A DNA stretch of 64,000 bases from Tenacibaculum aiptasiae (GCF_008806755.1 NZ_WAAU01000008.1:248530-312529); one strand, 5' to 3'. Positions 36,324-44,361 are shown, counted from the stretch's first letter. Notes: generated from the sequence alone by a model not told the origin. Numbers and translations are program-made.

Positions 36324-36782
36324 ATGCAAAAAAACATCAACATACAGAATAAAAAAGCTCGTTTTGAATACGAGATACTTGATAAATATACAGCTGGAAT
36401 TCAACTTACAGGTACTGAGATAAAATCAATAAGACTTAGTAAGGCTCGTATTACCGAAAGTTTTTGTGAATTTAATGATCGAGGAGAGCTTTTTGTTATT
36501 AATATGTATATTGAAGAATACGCTTTTGGAAATAGCTATAATCATAAACCTAAAAGTGAACGCCGTTTATTATTAAACAAGCGTGAATTAAAAAAACTTG
36601 AAAGAGAAGTTGAAGCTAAAGGAAACACTATAGTCCCTTTAAAGCTTTTTATCAATGAAAACGGTTGGGCAAAACTTGAAATAGCATTAGCTAAAGGAAA
36701 AAAGACTCACGATAAACGCCAAACTATAAAAGATAGGGACAACAAAAAGAATTTGGCAAGGATTAAAAAAGCATTTAATTAA
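36324..36782 (+). CDS. smpB: SsrA-binding protein SmpB
   Basis: 152 aa from the ATG at 36324. A frame extension from a TTG at 36312 overlaps the promoter box and is rejected. Conserved blocks: NKKARFEYEILDKYTAGI, GTEIKSIRLSKA, NYNHKPK-like SYNHKPKSERRLLLNK and the basic tail KGKKTHDKRQTIKDRD that enters the ribosome. It delivers tmRNA to stalled ribosomes. Its stop overlaps the next start by one base (TAATG), coupling it to the UbiA gene. Confidence 0.96.
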   Translation: MQKNINIQNKKARFEYEILDKYTAGIQLTGTEIKSIRLSKARITESFCEFNDRGELFVINMYIEEYAFGNSYNHKPKSERRLLLNKRELKKLEREVEAKGNTIVPLKLFINENGWAKLEIALAKGKKTHDKRQTIKDRDNKKNLARIKKAFN

Positions 36783-37678
36783 TGCTTTCTGTTTTTTTTA
36801 ATATAATTCGTTGGAAAGAACTACTCTATTTTACCTTTATCCTCTTTCTCTTTAAATACTGCTTCTTATATGGTTGTGGTTTTAAAACAACACTGTCTTT
36901 TTTAGATTTAAGCATTTTAGCATTAGCTACTTCTTTTATAATAGCAACAGGTTATTTATCTAGTTATTACAGACGAAAGAAAGGTAAAAAAAATGTTTTC
37001 CCTCTTTATAAGATAAAGAAGTTTGTTATTCTTTTTTCATTTTTAGGTATTTCCCTAGGAACTTTATTGTCTTTTAAAATAAGTAAACCTTATTATAGTT
37101 TTATTTTCATCTGCTGCTTAATTGCTACTATTATTTATGCTGCTAATACTATGAATAAAACCTTTATTAATAGTATTGGTAGGTCGTTTTTAAAACCTTT
37201 TATAATTCTGATTGTTTTATGGTTTGATGCTCCAATCAACTTAACCCCAGATCAATGGGATTTATTCTTTAAATTACAGTCTATTGCTATTCTATTTGCC
37301 ATACTTTCTTTTTTAAGTAACCTTCTTAGAGATACTGTAATTGACATTAATAGAATAGATTATGATTACTCTAGAAAAAACACAACATTACCCGTAATTT
37401 TAGGAAGAAAAAGAACTAAGAATATCGCTTTAATTTTAGTTATAGTAATATGTATTATTGTATTATATTTTTCTGTAACCTATATTAAAGACAGAACCTT
37501 TTTATTAGCAGTTTTTCTACTTTGCACTATTCCTGAATTAATTATTATGTATTTTTTAATTAATGCAAATGGTCCAAAAGGATATAAACTCGCTTCCAAA
37601 GCTATTAACATAGCCTATTTATTAGGTATTTTTAGTATTCCTGTTGTTACTTATTATTTTAAATATGTTATCAAATAA
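36782..37678 (+). CDS. UbiA-family prenyltransferase-like membrane protein
   Basis: 298 aa with about eight membrane helices. The second Asp-rich region is kept (LRDTVIDINRIDYDYSR, then TTLPVILG), as in geranylgeranylglycerol-phosphate geranylgeranyltransferase-like proteins of flavobacteria. The first motif, normally NDYFDxxxD, is replaced by SSYYRRKKG (about 60-68), so its Mg-binding acids are missing. The enzyme may be inactive or have a changed reaction. Its gene sits between smpB and maf with overlapping ends on both sides. Confidence 0.75.
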   Translation: MLSVFFNIIRWKELLYFTFILFLFKYCFLYGCGFKTTLSFLDLSILALATSFIIATGYLSSYYRRKKGKKNVFPLYKIKKFVILFSFLGISLGTLLSFKISKPYYSFIFICCLIATIIYAANTMNKTFINSIGRSFLKPFIILIVLWFDAPINLTPDQWDLFFKLQSIAILFAILSFLSNLLRDTVIDINRIDYDYSRKNTTLPVILGRKRTKNIALILVIVICIIVLYFSVTYIKDRTFLLAVFLLCTIPELIIMYFLINANGPKGYKLASKAINIAYLLGIFSIPVVTYYFKYVIK

Positions 37679-38246
37679 ACTATCCAATTACAATATTATT
37701 CTAGCTTCTAATTCACCTAGAAGACAACAACTTCTTAAAGATTTAGATATCGATTTTGAAATAAGAACAAAAGAAATTGAAGAAATTTATCCTTCTGAAT
37801 TATTAGGTACTGAAATAACTGATTTTTTAGCAGACTTAAAATCGAAACCTTTTATAGATGAACTAAATGAAAATGATTTATTAATTACATCAGATACTAT
37901 TGTTTGGTTTAATAACAAAGCGCTTGGTAAGCCTAAAAATTATGATGAGGCCTTTCACATGCTTAAAGAGTTATCAAACAATACACATCAGGTAATAACT
38001 TCTATCTGTTTATCAGGAAAAGAACATAAGCATATATTAAATGATACAACAATAGTAACGTTCAAAGAACTTACCGATGATGAAATTAACTATTATATAA
38101 ATACCTATAAACCCTTTGATAAAGCTGGTGCTTATGGTATTCAAGAATGGATTGGTAAAATAGGAATTACGAAGTTAGAAGGTAGTTATTTTAATGTTAT
38201 GGGCTTTCCTGTTCATAAACTTTACAAAGAATTGATAAATTTGTAG
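37665..38246 (+). CDS. maf: Maf-family nucleoside triphosphate pyrophosphatase
   Basis: 193 aa from the ATG at 37665; an upstream in-frame start at 37644 would add seven residues that only extend into the preceding gene. Signature ILASNSPRRQQLL at about 10-22, SDTIVWFN and the C-terminal GSYFNVMGFPVHKLY. Maf/YhdE-type enzymes hydrolyse dTTP/UTP or modified nucleotides. The start lies inside the end of the UbiA-like gene (14 bp overlap), so translation is coupled. Confidence 0.92.
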   Translation: MLSNKLSNYNIILASNSPRRQQLLKDLDIDFEIRTKEIEEIYPSELLGTEITDFLADLKSKPFIDELNENDLLITSDTIVWFNNKALGKPKNYDEAFHMLKELSNNTHQVITSICLSGKEHKHILNDTTIVTFKELTDDEINYYINTYKPFDKAGAYGIQEWIGKIGITKLEGSYFNVMGFPVHKLYKELINL

Positions 38247-38266
38247 CATACATTTTTATAAAAGAT

Positions 38267-38274
38267 TATTTTTG
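38267..38274 (+). promoter_or_regulatory. -7 box for the transketolase subunit gene
   Basis: TATTTTTG matches TAnnTTTG, 25 bp before the ATG at 38300. Confidence 0.55.
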
Positions 38275-38299
38275 ACCCGTATTTCACACAACATAACTG

Positions 38300-39250
38300 A
38301 TGAAAAAATATACTTATACTGAAAAAAAAGATACCAGATCTGGATTTGGTGATGGTTTAACTGAATTAGGAAAAACAAACGAAAATGTTGTTGCATTATG
38401 TGCAGACTTAACTGGATCGTTAAAAATGGGAGATTTTCAAAAAAATCATCCTGAACGTTTTTTCCAAATTGGTATTGCAGAAGCAAACATGATGGGAATT
38501 GCAGCTGGATTAACTATAGGAGGTAAAATTCCTTTTACAGGAACTTTCGCAAACTTTTCTACTGGTCGTGTTTACGATCAAATCCGTCAATCAATTGCTT
38601 ATTCAGATAAAAATGTAAAAATTTGTGCTTCTCACGCCGGATTAACTTTAGGTGAAGATGGAGCAACACACCAAATTTTAGAAGACATAGGTTTGATGAA
38701 AATGTTACCTGGTATGACAGTTATTAATACTTGTGATTACAGTCAAACAAAAGCAGCTACTATTGCTATTGCTGATTTTGACGGACCAGTTTACTTACGT
38801 TTCGGTAGACCAAAAGTACCAGTATTTATGACTGACGAACCTTTTGAAATTGGTAAAGGAATTAAATTAACTGAAGGAAATGATGTTACTATTGTAGCTA
38901 CTGGACACTTAGTTTGGGAAGCTTTACAAGCAGCTGAGCAATTAGAAGAAAAAGGAATCTCTGCTGAAGTAATTAACATACATACAATTAAGCCTTTAGA
39001 TGAAGAGATTATTTTAAAATCTGTTGCTAAAACGGGTTGTATTGTTACTGCTGAAGAACATAATAAATATGGAGGTCTAGGAGAAAGCGTTGCTCGTTGT
39101 TTAGCTACTAACACCCCTACTCCACAAGAATTTGTTGCTGTAAATGATACTTTTGGTGAATCTGCTACTCCAGCTGAATTGATGGATAAATATGAAATAA
39201 ACGATAAAGCAATTATTAAAGCTGTTGAAAAAGTAATTTCTAGAAAATAA
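38300..39250 (+). CDS. Transketolase C-terminal subunit (split transketolase)
   Basis: 316 aa corresponding to the pyrimidine-binding and C-terminal domains only. ADLTGSLKMGDF, the catalytic-Glu region GIAEANMMGIAAGL, and SHAGLTLGEDGATHQ are visible, then VYLRFGRPK. The thiamine-diphosphate-binding N-terminal half (GDGE...) is absent and is not in the adjacent 5' gene (maf), so the partner must be encoded elsewhere. The two halves together move C2 units in the pentose phosphate pathway. Confidence 0.9.
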   Translation: MKKYTYTEKKDTRSGFGDGLTELGKTNENVVALCADLTGSLKMGDFQKNHPERFFQIGIAEANMMGIAAGLTIGGKIPFTGTFANFSTGRVYDQIRQSIAYSDKNVKICASHAGLTLGEDGATHQILEDIGLMKMLPGMTVINTCDYSQTKAATIAIADFDGPVYLRFGRPKVPVFMTDEPFEIGKGIKLTEGNDVTIVATGHLVWEALQAAEQLEEKGISAEVINIHTIKPLDEEIILKSVAKTGCIVTAEEHNKYGGLGESVARCLATNTPTPQEFVAVNDTFGESATPAELMDKYEINDKAIIKAVEKVISRK

Positions 39251-39270
39251 ACTTTCAAAGCATAAAATTA

Positions 39271-39307
39271 AAAGCATCATTTTAGTCTTAAAATGATGCT
39301 TCTTTAT
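39271..39307 (+). terminator. Terminator of the transketolase subunit gene
   Basis: AAGCATCATTTTA pairs with TAAAATGATGCTT around a short loop, followed by a T-rich tail, 20 bp after the stop. Confidence 0.85.
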
Positions 39308-39369
39308 TTATACATATCCAATATATTAATTAAAAGTAAGTTTTATATATACACTCAAATCAAAAAAAG

Positions 39370-39975
39370 ATGAAAAAAGTAATTTTAATCGCGCTTCTTT
39401 TTATAGGAAGTATTCAGTTTGCACAAAGTCAAATACATTTTGGTATTAAAGGTGGAGTTAACTACAATTCTAAATCTATTTCAAATGTAAGTAGTGATAT
39501 TCTTAGTGGAGCAAAAAGTAAAACAGGATTTCATGCTGGTATTTGGTTACGTGGAAAAATTCCTATTTTAGGTTTATTTATTCAACCAGAATTAGTGTAC
39601 ACACAATTAAGTAATGAAGTGGTTTATTTACCTAAATCGGCAAATCCAAGTACTACTAGTTATGAGTTTAGAAAAATTGATATCCCTGTATTATTAGGAA
39701 AAAAGGTTTTTGGTATTGGACGTATTTTTGCAGGGCCTTCATTCCAATATGTTTTAGATGGAGATTTTAGTATAAGCGATATAACCAATGTAAAAGCTGA
39801 TGGTTTTTCTGTTGGAATGCAATTAGGAGCTGGTGTTGATTTAGGAAAGTTAGGTTTAGATCTACGTTGGGAAAGAGCTTTTTCTGATACGGAAAGTAGT
39901 TTATTAAATACAAGTACTGTTAATTTTGATACAAGAGTAAATCAAATTATTGTAGGTTTATCATATAGATTCTAA
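39370..39975 (+). CDS. Outer-membrane beta-barrel (porin family/PorT-like) protein
   Basis: 201 aa. Signal peptide (1-20, QFAQSQ), then HFGIKGGVNYNSKS, GFHAGIWLRGKIPILG, FIQPELVYTQ and a closing strand IIVGLSYRF. This is the flavobacterial outer-membrane-protein beta-barrel (PF13568-like) pattern with a C-terminal Phe. Function unspecific. Single gene with a terminator shared with the convergent FKBP-like gene. Confidence 0.88.
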   Translation: MKKVILIALLFIGSIQFAQSQIHFGIKGGVNYNSKSISNVSSDILSGAKSKTGFHAGIWLRGKIPILGLFIQPELVYTQLSNEVVYLPKSANPSTTSYEFRKIDIPVLLGKKVFGIGRIFAGPSFQYVLDGDFSISDITNVKADGFSVGMQLGAGVDLGKLGLDLRWERAFSDTESSLLNTSTVNFDTRVNQIIVGLSYRF

Positions 39976-39995
39976 AAAAATATAAATCTAGATAT

Positions 39996-40027
39996 AAAAA
40001 AACCGAAGTTTTAACTTCGGTTTTTTT
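39996..40027. terminator. Bidirectional terminator
   Basis: ACCGAAGT pairs with ACTTCGGT around TTTA, with seven A before and seven T after, between convergent barrel and FKBP-like genes. Confidence 0.92.
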
Positions 40028-40031
40028 ATAT

Positions 40032-40901
40032 CTATTTAATATCTCTATTTAAATAATCTGGTACAGTAGGTTTGTTCGGATCACTAAAATCATTTCTTGG
40101 ATCCCCATCGCCATTTGCATCTTCATCTTTTGTTAATTTACCATCACCATCATCATCAAGGTCAGTAAAATTTGGTCTGTTATCTCCATCCGTATCGTCA
40201 TTTCTTGGATCTCCATCTCCGTCTAAATCTTCAAAAATAGAAGGAATACCATCTCTATCTTCATCTGTATTTTCAACTAAATCCCTTAATTCAAAATAAA
40301 AAAGTAAGTTTTCATTAGCTAAAATAGGTGCTCTACCTACTTCTCTATACCCCAAACCTGAAGGTATAAATAAAATTCCTTTACCTCCGTTTACATATGT
40401 TATAGGCCCATTATTAGTAATATTCTCACCACCTTTAAAATGAATAAAACTATATGTCCATCCTCTAATTACTCTACTAAGCATAAACCATGTAGTACTA
40501 TTATCAAAATCAGGACTCAAACTATCTCTTCTCATTATTCTTTGCCCTCTATACTTGGCATAAATAGAATCTACTACTGTAGGAAATCCTTGAGGTGTTG
40601 GTAATACAGGTGTACCAACTCTATTTACATAATAATACAGTTTATAATCTACATCACCTTCTTTTACTTCTTTAGTTTTCAAATTAGGATCATCAAATAA
40701 TGATGTTTGCCCATTATCAATCACTTTAACTGAATCTAAAGTCGCATTGTAATAATTATTCTTCAAAAAAGCGATTAATGAATCATTATCAATCAAAGCC
40801 TGAGCTGCATGATCAAAATTTGCAACAGAACTAGATCCTCCACAAGAATATAAAATAATACTAACTATAGCTGCGTAAAAAAAATGTTTGAATTTTATCA
40901 T
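40032..40901 (-). CDS. FKBP-type peptidyl-prolyl isomerase-like lipoprotein with Asp-rich Ca-binding tail
   Basis: 289 aa. Lipoprotein signal (IILYSCGGSS). Residues about 90-210 follow the FKBP fold (GWTYSFIHFKGGE, GILFIPSGLGYRE, NENLLFYFELRDL), though active-site residues are not clearly kept. The last 75 residues hold several DxDxDG-type repeats (DEDRDG, DLDGDGD, DDDGDG, DANGDGD), as in thrombospondin type-3-like calcium-binding segments. It is probably an outer-membrane folding helper. The tail accounts for a repetitive ggatcc/catcg-rich DNA stretch. Confidence 0.8.
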   Translation of the reverse strand: MIKFKHFFYAAIVSIILYSCGGSSSVANFDHAAQALIDNDSLIAFLKNNYYNATLDSVKVIDNGQTSLFDDPNLKTKEVKEGDVDYKLYYYVNRVGTPVLPTPQGFPTVVDSIYAKYRGQRIMRRDSLSPDFDNSTTWFMLSRVIRGWTYSFIHFKGGENITNNGPITYVNGGKGILFIPSGLGYREVGRAPILANENLLFYFELRDLVENTDEDRDGIPSIFEDLDGDGDPRNDDTDGDNRPNFTDLDDDGDGKLTKDEDANGDGDPRNDFSDPNKPTVPDYLNRDIK

Positions 40902-40939
40902 TTACTTTTGAAATTTTAACGCGCAATTTACCATTTTTA

Positions 40940-40947
40940 TACCTTTG
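40940..40947 (+). promoter_or_regulatory. -7 box for the S4-domain gene
   Basis: TACCTTTG matches TAnnTTTG, 34 bp before the ATG at 40982. Confidence 0.55.
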
Positions 40948-40981
40948 TAAAAAATGTATTTTTAAATTTTAACCTTTTTAT

Positions 40982-41371
40982 ATGAGAATTGATAAATATC
41001 TGTGGTGTATTCGTTTATTTAAAACACGTAGCATAGCTACAGAAGCTTGTAAAAAAGGACATGTTAAAATTGATGGTACCAACTTAAAACCATCAAAAGA
41101 CATCTTTGGAAACGAAGAAATTACCATCAGAAAAAATCAAATCAACTATAAAATTAAAGTTTTAGACATCCCTCCAAATAGAGTTGGTGCTAAATTGGTT
41201 GATTTATATAGAAAAGATTTGACTCCTAAAGAGGAATTTGATAAAACTGAATTATTAAAATATTCGAAAGATTATTATAGAAAAAAAGGTACAGGAAGAC
41301 CAACTAAAAAAGATCGACGTGATATTGACGATTATTATGAAGATTCTAGTGAAAAAGACTTTAATTTATAA
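40982..41371 (+). CDS. RNA-binding S4 domain protein (Hsp15-like)
   Basis: 129 aa. The S4 domain is at 1-65 with MRIDKYLWCIRLFKTRS, CKKGHVKIDG and ITIRKNQINYKIKVL. The basic C-terminal tail (GTGRPTKKDRRDID) resembles Hsp15/YrfH, which rescues 50S subunits with attached peptidyl-tRNA. The PRTase gene follows after 25 bp. Confidence 0.9.
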   Translation: MRIDKYLWCIRLFKTRSIATEACKKGHVKIDGTNLKPSKDIFGNEEITIRKNQINYKIKVLDIPPNRVGAKLVDLYRKDLTPKEEFDKTELLKYSKDYYRKKGTGRPTKKDRRDIDDYYEDSSEKDFNL

Positions 41372-41396
41372 TAACTTTACACAAAATTAGAACAAC

Positions 41397-41900
41397 ATGA
41401 CATCTGCTGAGACTATTATTTTAACAAATACTCAAATAGAACAAAAAATTCGTAGAATTGCTTTTCAAATTTATGAAAGTAATAGTAGTGAAAATGAGAT
41501 TATTATAGCTGGAATTGCGAATAATGGTTATTTGTTTGCTGAAAAAATTGTGGAAGTATTATCTAAGATTTCTACTTTGAACCCTGTGTTATGTAAAGTT
41601 TCTATTGATAAGAAAAATCCTATTACACCTATTACAACTTCTTTAAAAGTAAATGAGTACGAAAACAAATCCTTAGTTTTAGTTGATGATGTTTTAAACT
41701 CAGGTACGACTCTTATATATGGTGTAAAGCATTTTTTAGACGTACCTTTAAAACGTTTTAAAACAGCTGTTTTAGTGAATAGAAATCATAAAAAATATCC
41801 TGTAAAAGCTGATTTTAAAGGGATTTCTCTTTCTACTTCTATTAAAGAGCATGTAACTGTTGAGTTTAAAGAAAACGAAACTATTGCTTATTTGGATTAA
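41397..41900 (+). CDS. Phosphoribosyltransferase family protein (PyrR-like)
   Basis: 167 aa. The PRPP-binding loop is LVLVDDVLNSGTTLIYG (about 96-112). IAGIANNGYLFAEKIVEVL gives the N-terminal Rossmann part. Length and layout fit PyrR/uracil-PRTase-like proteins of flavobacteria. It may act as an enzyme or a regulator. Its 3' end overlaps that of the convergent aroK gene by 20 bp. Confidence 0.85.
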   Translation: MTSAETIILTNTQIEQKIRRIAFQIYESNSSENEIIIAGIANNGYLFAEKIVEVLSKISTLNPVLCKVSIDKKNPITPITTSLKVNEYENKSLVLVDDVLNSGTTLIYGVKHFLDVPLKRFKTAVLVNRNHKKYPVKADFKGISLSTSIKEHVTVEFKENETIAYLD

Positions 41901-42411
41901 AGTATTCCTCTAATTCTGTAAGAATTTCTTCCTCGTTTTTATTATCTATTTTAAGTTTTATAGTTGCTTTATTATAAAAGTAACTTCTTTCAAATAAATG
42001 CTTGGCTATATATTCTGGCAATTCTTCTTCGCTAAGTCTTGCTACTAAAGGACGTTTGTTTCTTTCATTTTTTAGCCTTTCTACTATTGCAGTAATACTT
42101 GTTTGCATATATACTGTTTTTACATTTGTATCTGCTAACAACAATTCCATATTACCAGCATAACAAGGAGTTCCTCCTCCTAAAGCTAAAATAAAACTTG
42201 CATCAAGGGCTAACAATTCTTTTAAATAGAAATGTTCTTGCTTTCTAAAATATATTTCTCCTTTTGTTTCAAAAATTTCTGAAATAGATTTTTGTTCTTT
42301 TTCTTCAATATAATCGTCCAAATCAATAAAAGAAATTCCCATTTTTTTGGCATATAACCTACCAATTGTAGATTTTCCACTCGCCATGTACCCTAATAAA
42401 ACAATTTTCAT
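41881..42411 (-). CDS. aroK: Shikimate kinase
   Basis: 176 aa. Walker A GYMASGKST at 7-15, DLDDYIE (shikimate-binding Asp), FRKQEHFYLKEL, LALGGGTPCY and the LID region NKRPLVAR. It phosphorylates shikimate for aromatic amino-acid synthesis. It starts 108 bp from the tRNA-Lys gene, which is transcribed in the opposite direction. Confidence 0.95.
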   Translation of the reverse strand: MKIVLLGYMASGKSTIGRLYAKKMGISFIDLDDYIEEKEQKSISEIFETKGEIYFRKQEHFYLKELLALDASFILALGGGTPCYAGNMELLLADTNVKTVYMQTSITAIVERLKNERNKRPLVARLSEEELPEYIAKHLFERSYFYNKATIKLKIDNKNEEEILTELEEYFNPNKQ

Positions 42412-42486
42412 AAACTAATAATTAAGCAGTTACAAATATGAGTAAAAATTATTACAAAAAAGCTTTTTTAGGTTAAAGAACAGTTG

Positions 42487-42494
42487 TATATTTG
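42487..42494 (+). promoter_or_regulatory. -7 box for the tRNA operon
   Basis: TATATTTG is a full consensus match, 25 bp before the tRNA-Lys 5' end. Confidence 0.6.
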
Positions 42495-42518
42495 CAACCG
42501 CTTTTGCAAGGAAGCAAT

Positions 42519-42594
42519 GACCGGGTAGCTCAGTTGGTAGAGCATCTCCCTTTTAAGGAGAGGGTCCTGGGTTCGAGCCCCAGCCCGGTCACCA
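42519..42594 (+). tRNA. tRNA-Lys (anticodon TTT)
   Basis: Acceptor arms GACCGGG / CCCGGTC pair fully, the D-loop is AGCTCAGTTGGTAGAGC, the anticodon loop CTTTTAA has TTT, and the T-arm is GGGTTCGAGCCCC. The CCA end is encoded (42592-42594). A terminator hairpin begins directly at its 3' end. Confidence 0.97.
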
Positions 42595-42622
42595 AAAAGT
42601 TAAGCATTTGCTTAACTTTTTT
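42594..42622 (+). terminator. Terminator between tRNA-Lys and tRNA-Leu
   Basis: AAAAAGTTAAGC pairs perfectly with GCTTAACTTTTT around ATTT, followed by T. The two tRNAs may still be read through or have separate promoters. Confidence 0.8.
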
Positions 42623-42629
42623 AGTTTAT

Positions 42630-42713
42630 GCACGTATGGCGGAATTGGTAGACGCGCAGGCTTGAGGGGCTTGTGTTCGTAAGGACGTGCGGGTTCGACT
42701 CCCGCTATGTGCA
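42630..42713 (+). tRNA. tRNA-Leu (anticodon GAG)
   Basis: Class II tRNA of 84 nt. Acceptor arms GCACGTA / TATGTGC pair with one G-T, the anticodon loop TTGAGGG gives GAG, a variable arm is present, and the T-arm is GCGGGTTCGACTCCCGC. CCA is not encoded. Its 3' 52 bases are repeated at 44179, which marks it as an integration site. Confidence 0.95.
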
Positions 42714-42736
42714 CAGATAATAAAACTTTAATTATC

Positions 42737-42770
42737 AAACACTTATGAACATATTTATAAGTGTTTTTTT
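42737..42770 (+). terminator. Terminator of tRNA-Leu
   Basis: AACACTTAT pairs with ATAAGTGTT around a 10-nt loop and is followed by a run of seven T; 24 bp after the tRNA-Leu 3' end and inside the integrated element. Confidence 0.85.
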
Positions 42771-42806
42771 ATACTTCACTCCTAGCCTTTCAAGAAAAAA
42801 AGCATA

Positions 42807-42830
42807 AAAGTACCTGTAACAGTACCTATA
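42807..42830 (+). repeat. Putative integrase arm-type site, left copy
   Basis: Two direct AGTACCT units 12 bp apart, starting 89 bp inside the left att repeat. The right copy at 44073-44096 is in the same orientation and matches at 21 of 24 positions. Doubled short direct repeats close to att cores are typical of arm sites for tyrosine recombinases (inference). Confidence 0.5.
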
Positions 42831-43271
42831 TCCTTATGTAAAAAAGCTTTATCCACCTATAAATCAAATAAATAAGTACAAACAACAAGCCCTTTTTACT
42901 TAAATTTTTGATAAAAAAACACCTTAACAAAAGGAGGCTTTTAGTAAATAATTATTTCACCTCCAGATAATAGTTTTATAAACTTAATAAAGAAATTATA
43001 AATCCAATAGAATAATTCTAAATATTACAAGACTTAATAAAAATCTTAAACCATTATTACTTATATACTTTTTGAAGCTTTCTTCATACTGCAAAACTTA
43101 CCTTTAATTACTTAAAATCAACATCTTATTACATTTTCTAAAAATTCTATTTTTTATTTCTTCAATTTTGAATTGTTAAGAAAAAATTATTTGAATAATT
43201 AGTTCTTAATTACAAAGGCGGTATCTGAAAAGCCATTATAAAAGAGTAAGAAATTTTTAAAACTTATTATT

Positions 43272-43634
43272 ATGAACAACTTAGAATTAATTCCAGAAGT
43301 TTCTGCATCAATTAAAGAACAATTAACACAAGATTTTTTAGATAATTGTATTAAATCCGATAGAGGAGCTGCCTTAGCTGATTTAGTATACAATAAAGCA
43401 ATTAATAATCCTTTGGTTCGTACACCTCAAAAGATCTCGTTTGGTCAACTTAGTACTTTTTGGGTTGTGTTAACTCAAATAGGAGAAAAAGTTAATTTAG
43501 GAGGTCATTGGATTACAGGTGGAGCAGTTAAAGCAGATGCATTAGGTATTAAATCTGTTATTGATGGACAATACGAAGGAACTCCTCAGATTACAGTTGG
43601 AGAAGTAACTGAGCAGGCTATTTGGATACCATAA
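43272..43634 (+). CDS. Unknown 120-aa protein carried by the tRNA-Leu element
   Basis: 120 aa, ATG start, neutral to slightly acidic, no signal peptide or membrane helix. The N-terminal third is helical (IPEVSASIKEQLTQDFLDNC), a middle segment has TFWVVLTQIGEKVNLGGHW, and the C-terminal part looks beta-rich (QITVGEVTEQAIWIP). I recognise no family. Codon use and amino-acid balance are those of a real gene, and a terminator hairpin follows 40 bp later. Being the only gene of the element, it is the likely cargo (defence, toxin or regulator cannot be told). Confidence 0.65.
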   Translation: MNNLELIPEVSASIKEQLTQDFLDNCIKSDRGAALADLVYNKAINNPLVRTPQKISFGQLSTFWVVLTQIGEKVNLGGHWITGGAVKADALGIKSVIDGQYEGTPQITVGEVTEQAIWIP

Positions 43635-43673
43635 TCTTCATCGAATAATCAAAAATTTATGATTTAGCTTATT

Positions 43674-43697
43674 AAAAGGGATACTATTTATCCCTTT
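43674..43697 (+). terminator. Terminator after the 120-aa element gene
   Basis: AAAGGGATA pairs with TATCCCTTT around a short loop; the T-tail is weak (TTTATTTG). Confidence 0.65.
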
Positions 43698-44072
43698 ATT
43701 TGTTATATCTAATATGATTAACATGTATAACCTGTTTATATATAATTGTAAAACATATTAATATCTTTCTAACTGAATTAGAGGAACTATTATTTACTAC
43801 TATTTATGTCAATGAACTTTTAAGTTTTTAGGATCTGAGAACCTACAGATTGTTAATATTTTGTTTAAATGAACTGGATATCTATCTTGTCTATAATCCC
43901 TCTTAATTTATTTAATAATTCTAATCACTTTATTATAATTATATTGGCAACCATTTAAGAGATTGTGCTTTGTTATTAACCATCATTACAGAAGTTTTAA
44001 TATCACTTATTTTTAACATTGATTATCTAAAATATTGATTATAATTTCATTAATATATTAATTAAATTAAAA

Positions 44073-44096
44073 AAAGTACCTTTAAAAGCACCTATA
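44073..44096 (+). repeat. Putative integrase arm-type site, right copy
   Basis: AGTACCT and AGCACCT units 12 bp apart, ending 82 bp before the right att repeat. It mirrors the spacing of the left copy at 42807-42830. Confidence 0.5.
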
Positions 44097-44178
44097 ATTA
44101 CTACAAAAAACATAAGTAGTAAAAACATAACAACCTGATAACTAACACTAAAGAAGTTGAAAAAATATATCACCTAAA

Positions 44179-44234
44179 TTGAGGGGCTTGTGTTCGTAAG
44201 GACGTGCGGGTTCGACTCCCGCTATGCGCACAGA
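44179..44234 (+). repeat. Right att repeat: 3' fragment of tRNA-Leu
   Basis: 56 bp identical to 42662-42717 except T to C at 44227. It covers the anticodon loop, variable arm, T-arm and 3' acceptor strand but has no 5' half, so it cannot make a tRNA. It is the second boundary of the integrated element. Confidence 0.85.
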
Positions 44235-44361
44235 AAAAAAATCTTTATTTATTCTTTTTATAAATCACTCTCAATATTCTACTTATTTGTGAAAGAATAC
44301 TATTCAACGATACTTTAACTCTTTTTATCTAAAAAGACAAAATCCAACCCCACTCCTATTC

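Larger units (their letters stand above)
42662..44234. mobile_element. Minimal integrated element at tRNA-Leu, without integrase
   Basis: The 56 bp from the tRNA-Leu anticodon loop to just past its 3' end (42662-42717) recur at 44179-44234 with one mismatch, 1517 bp apart. This is the classic att duplication left when a tyrosine-recombinase element enters a tRNA gene. About 85 bp inside each end is a matching 24-bp segment (42807-42830 and 44073-44096; 21 of 24 identical) made of two AGTACCT-type units 12 bp apart, which looks like integrase arm sites. The only gene is the 120-aa ORF at 43272. Stretches 42771-43271 and 43698-44072 show no gene. With no integrase it is either a decayed remnant or a satellite moved in trans. 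Confidence 0.65.

Noticed and set aside
40072..40299. Short tandem DNA repeat or CRISPR-like array
   Set aside because: The repeats encode Asp/Gly-rich DxDxDG units of the FKBP-like lipoprotein and are imperfect. There are no spacers of fixed length.
44179..44234. Second tRNA-Leu gene
   Set aside because: Only the 3' part is present. There is no 5' acceptor strand, D-arm or anticodon 5' strand, so it cannot fold as a tRNA.
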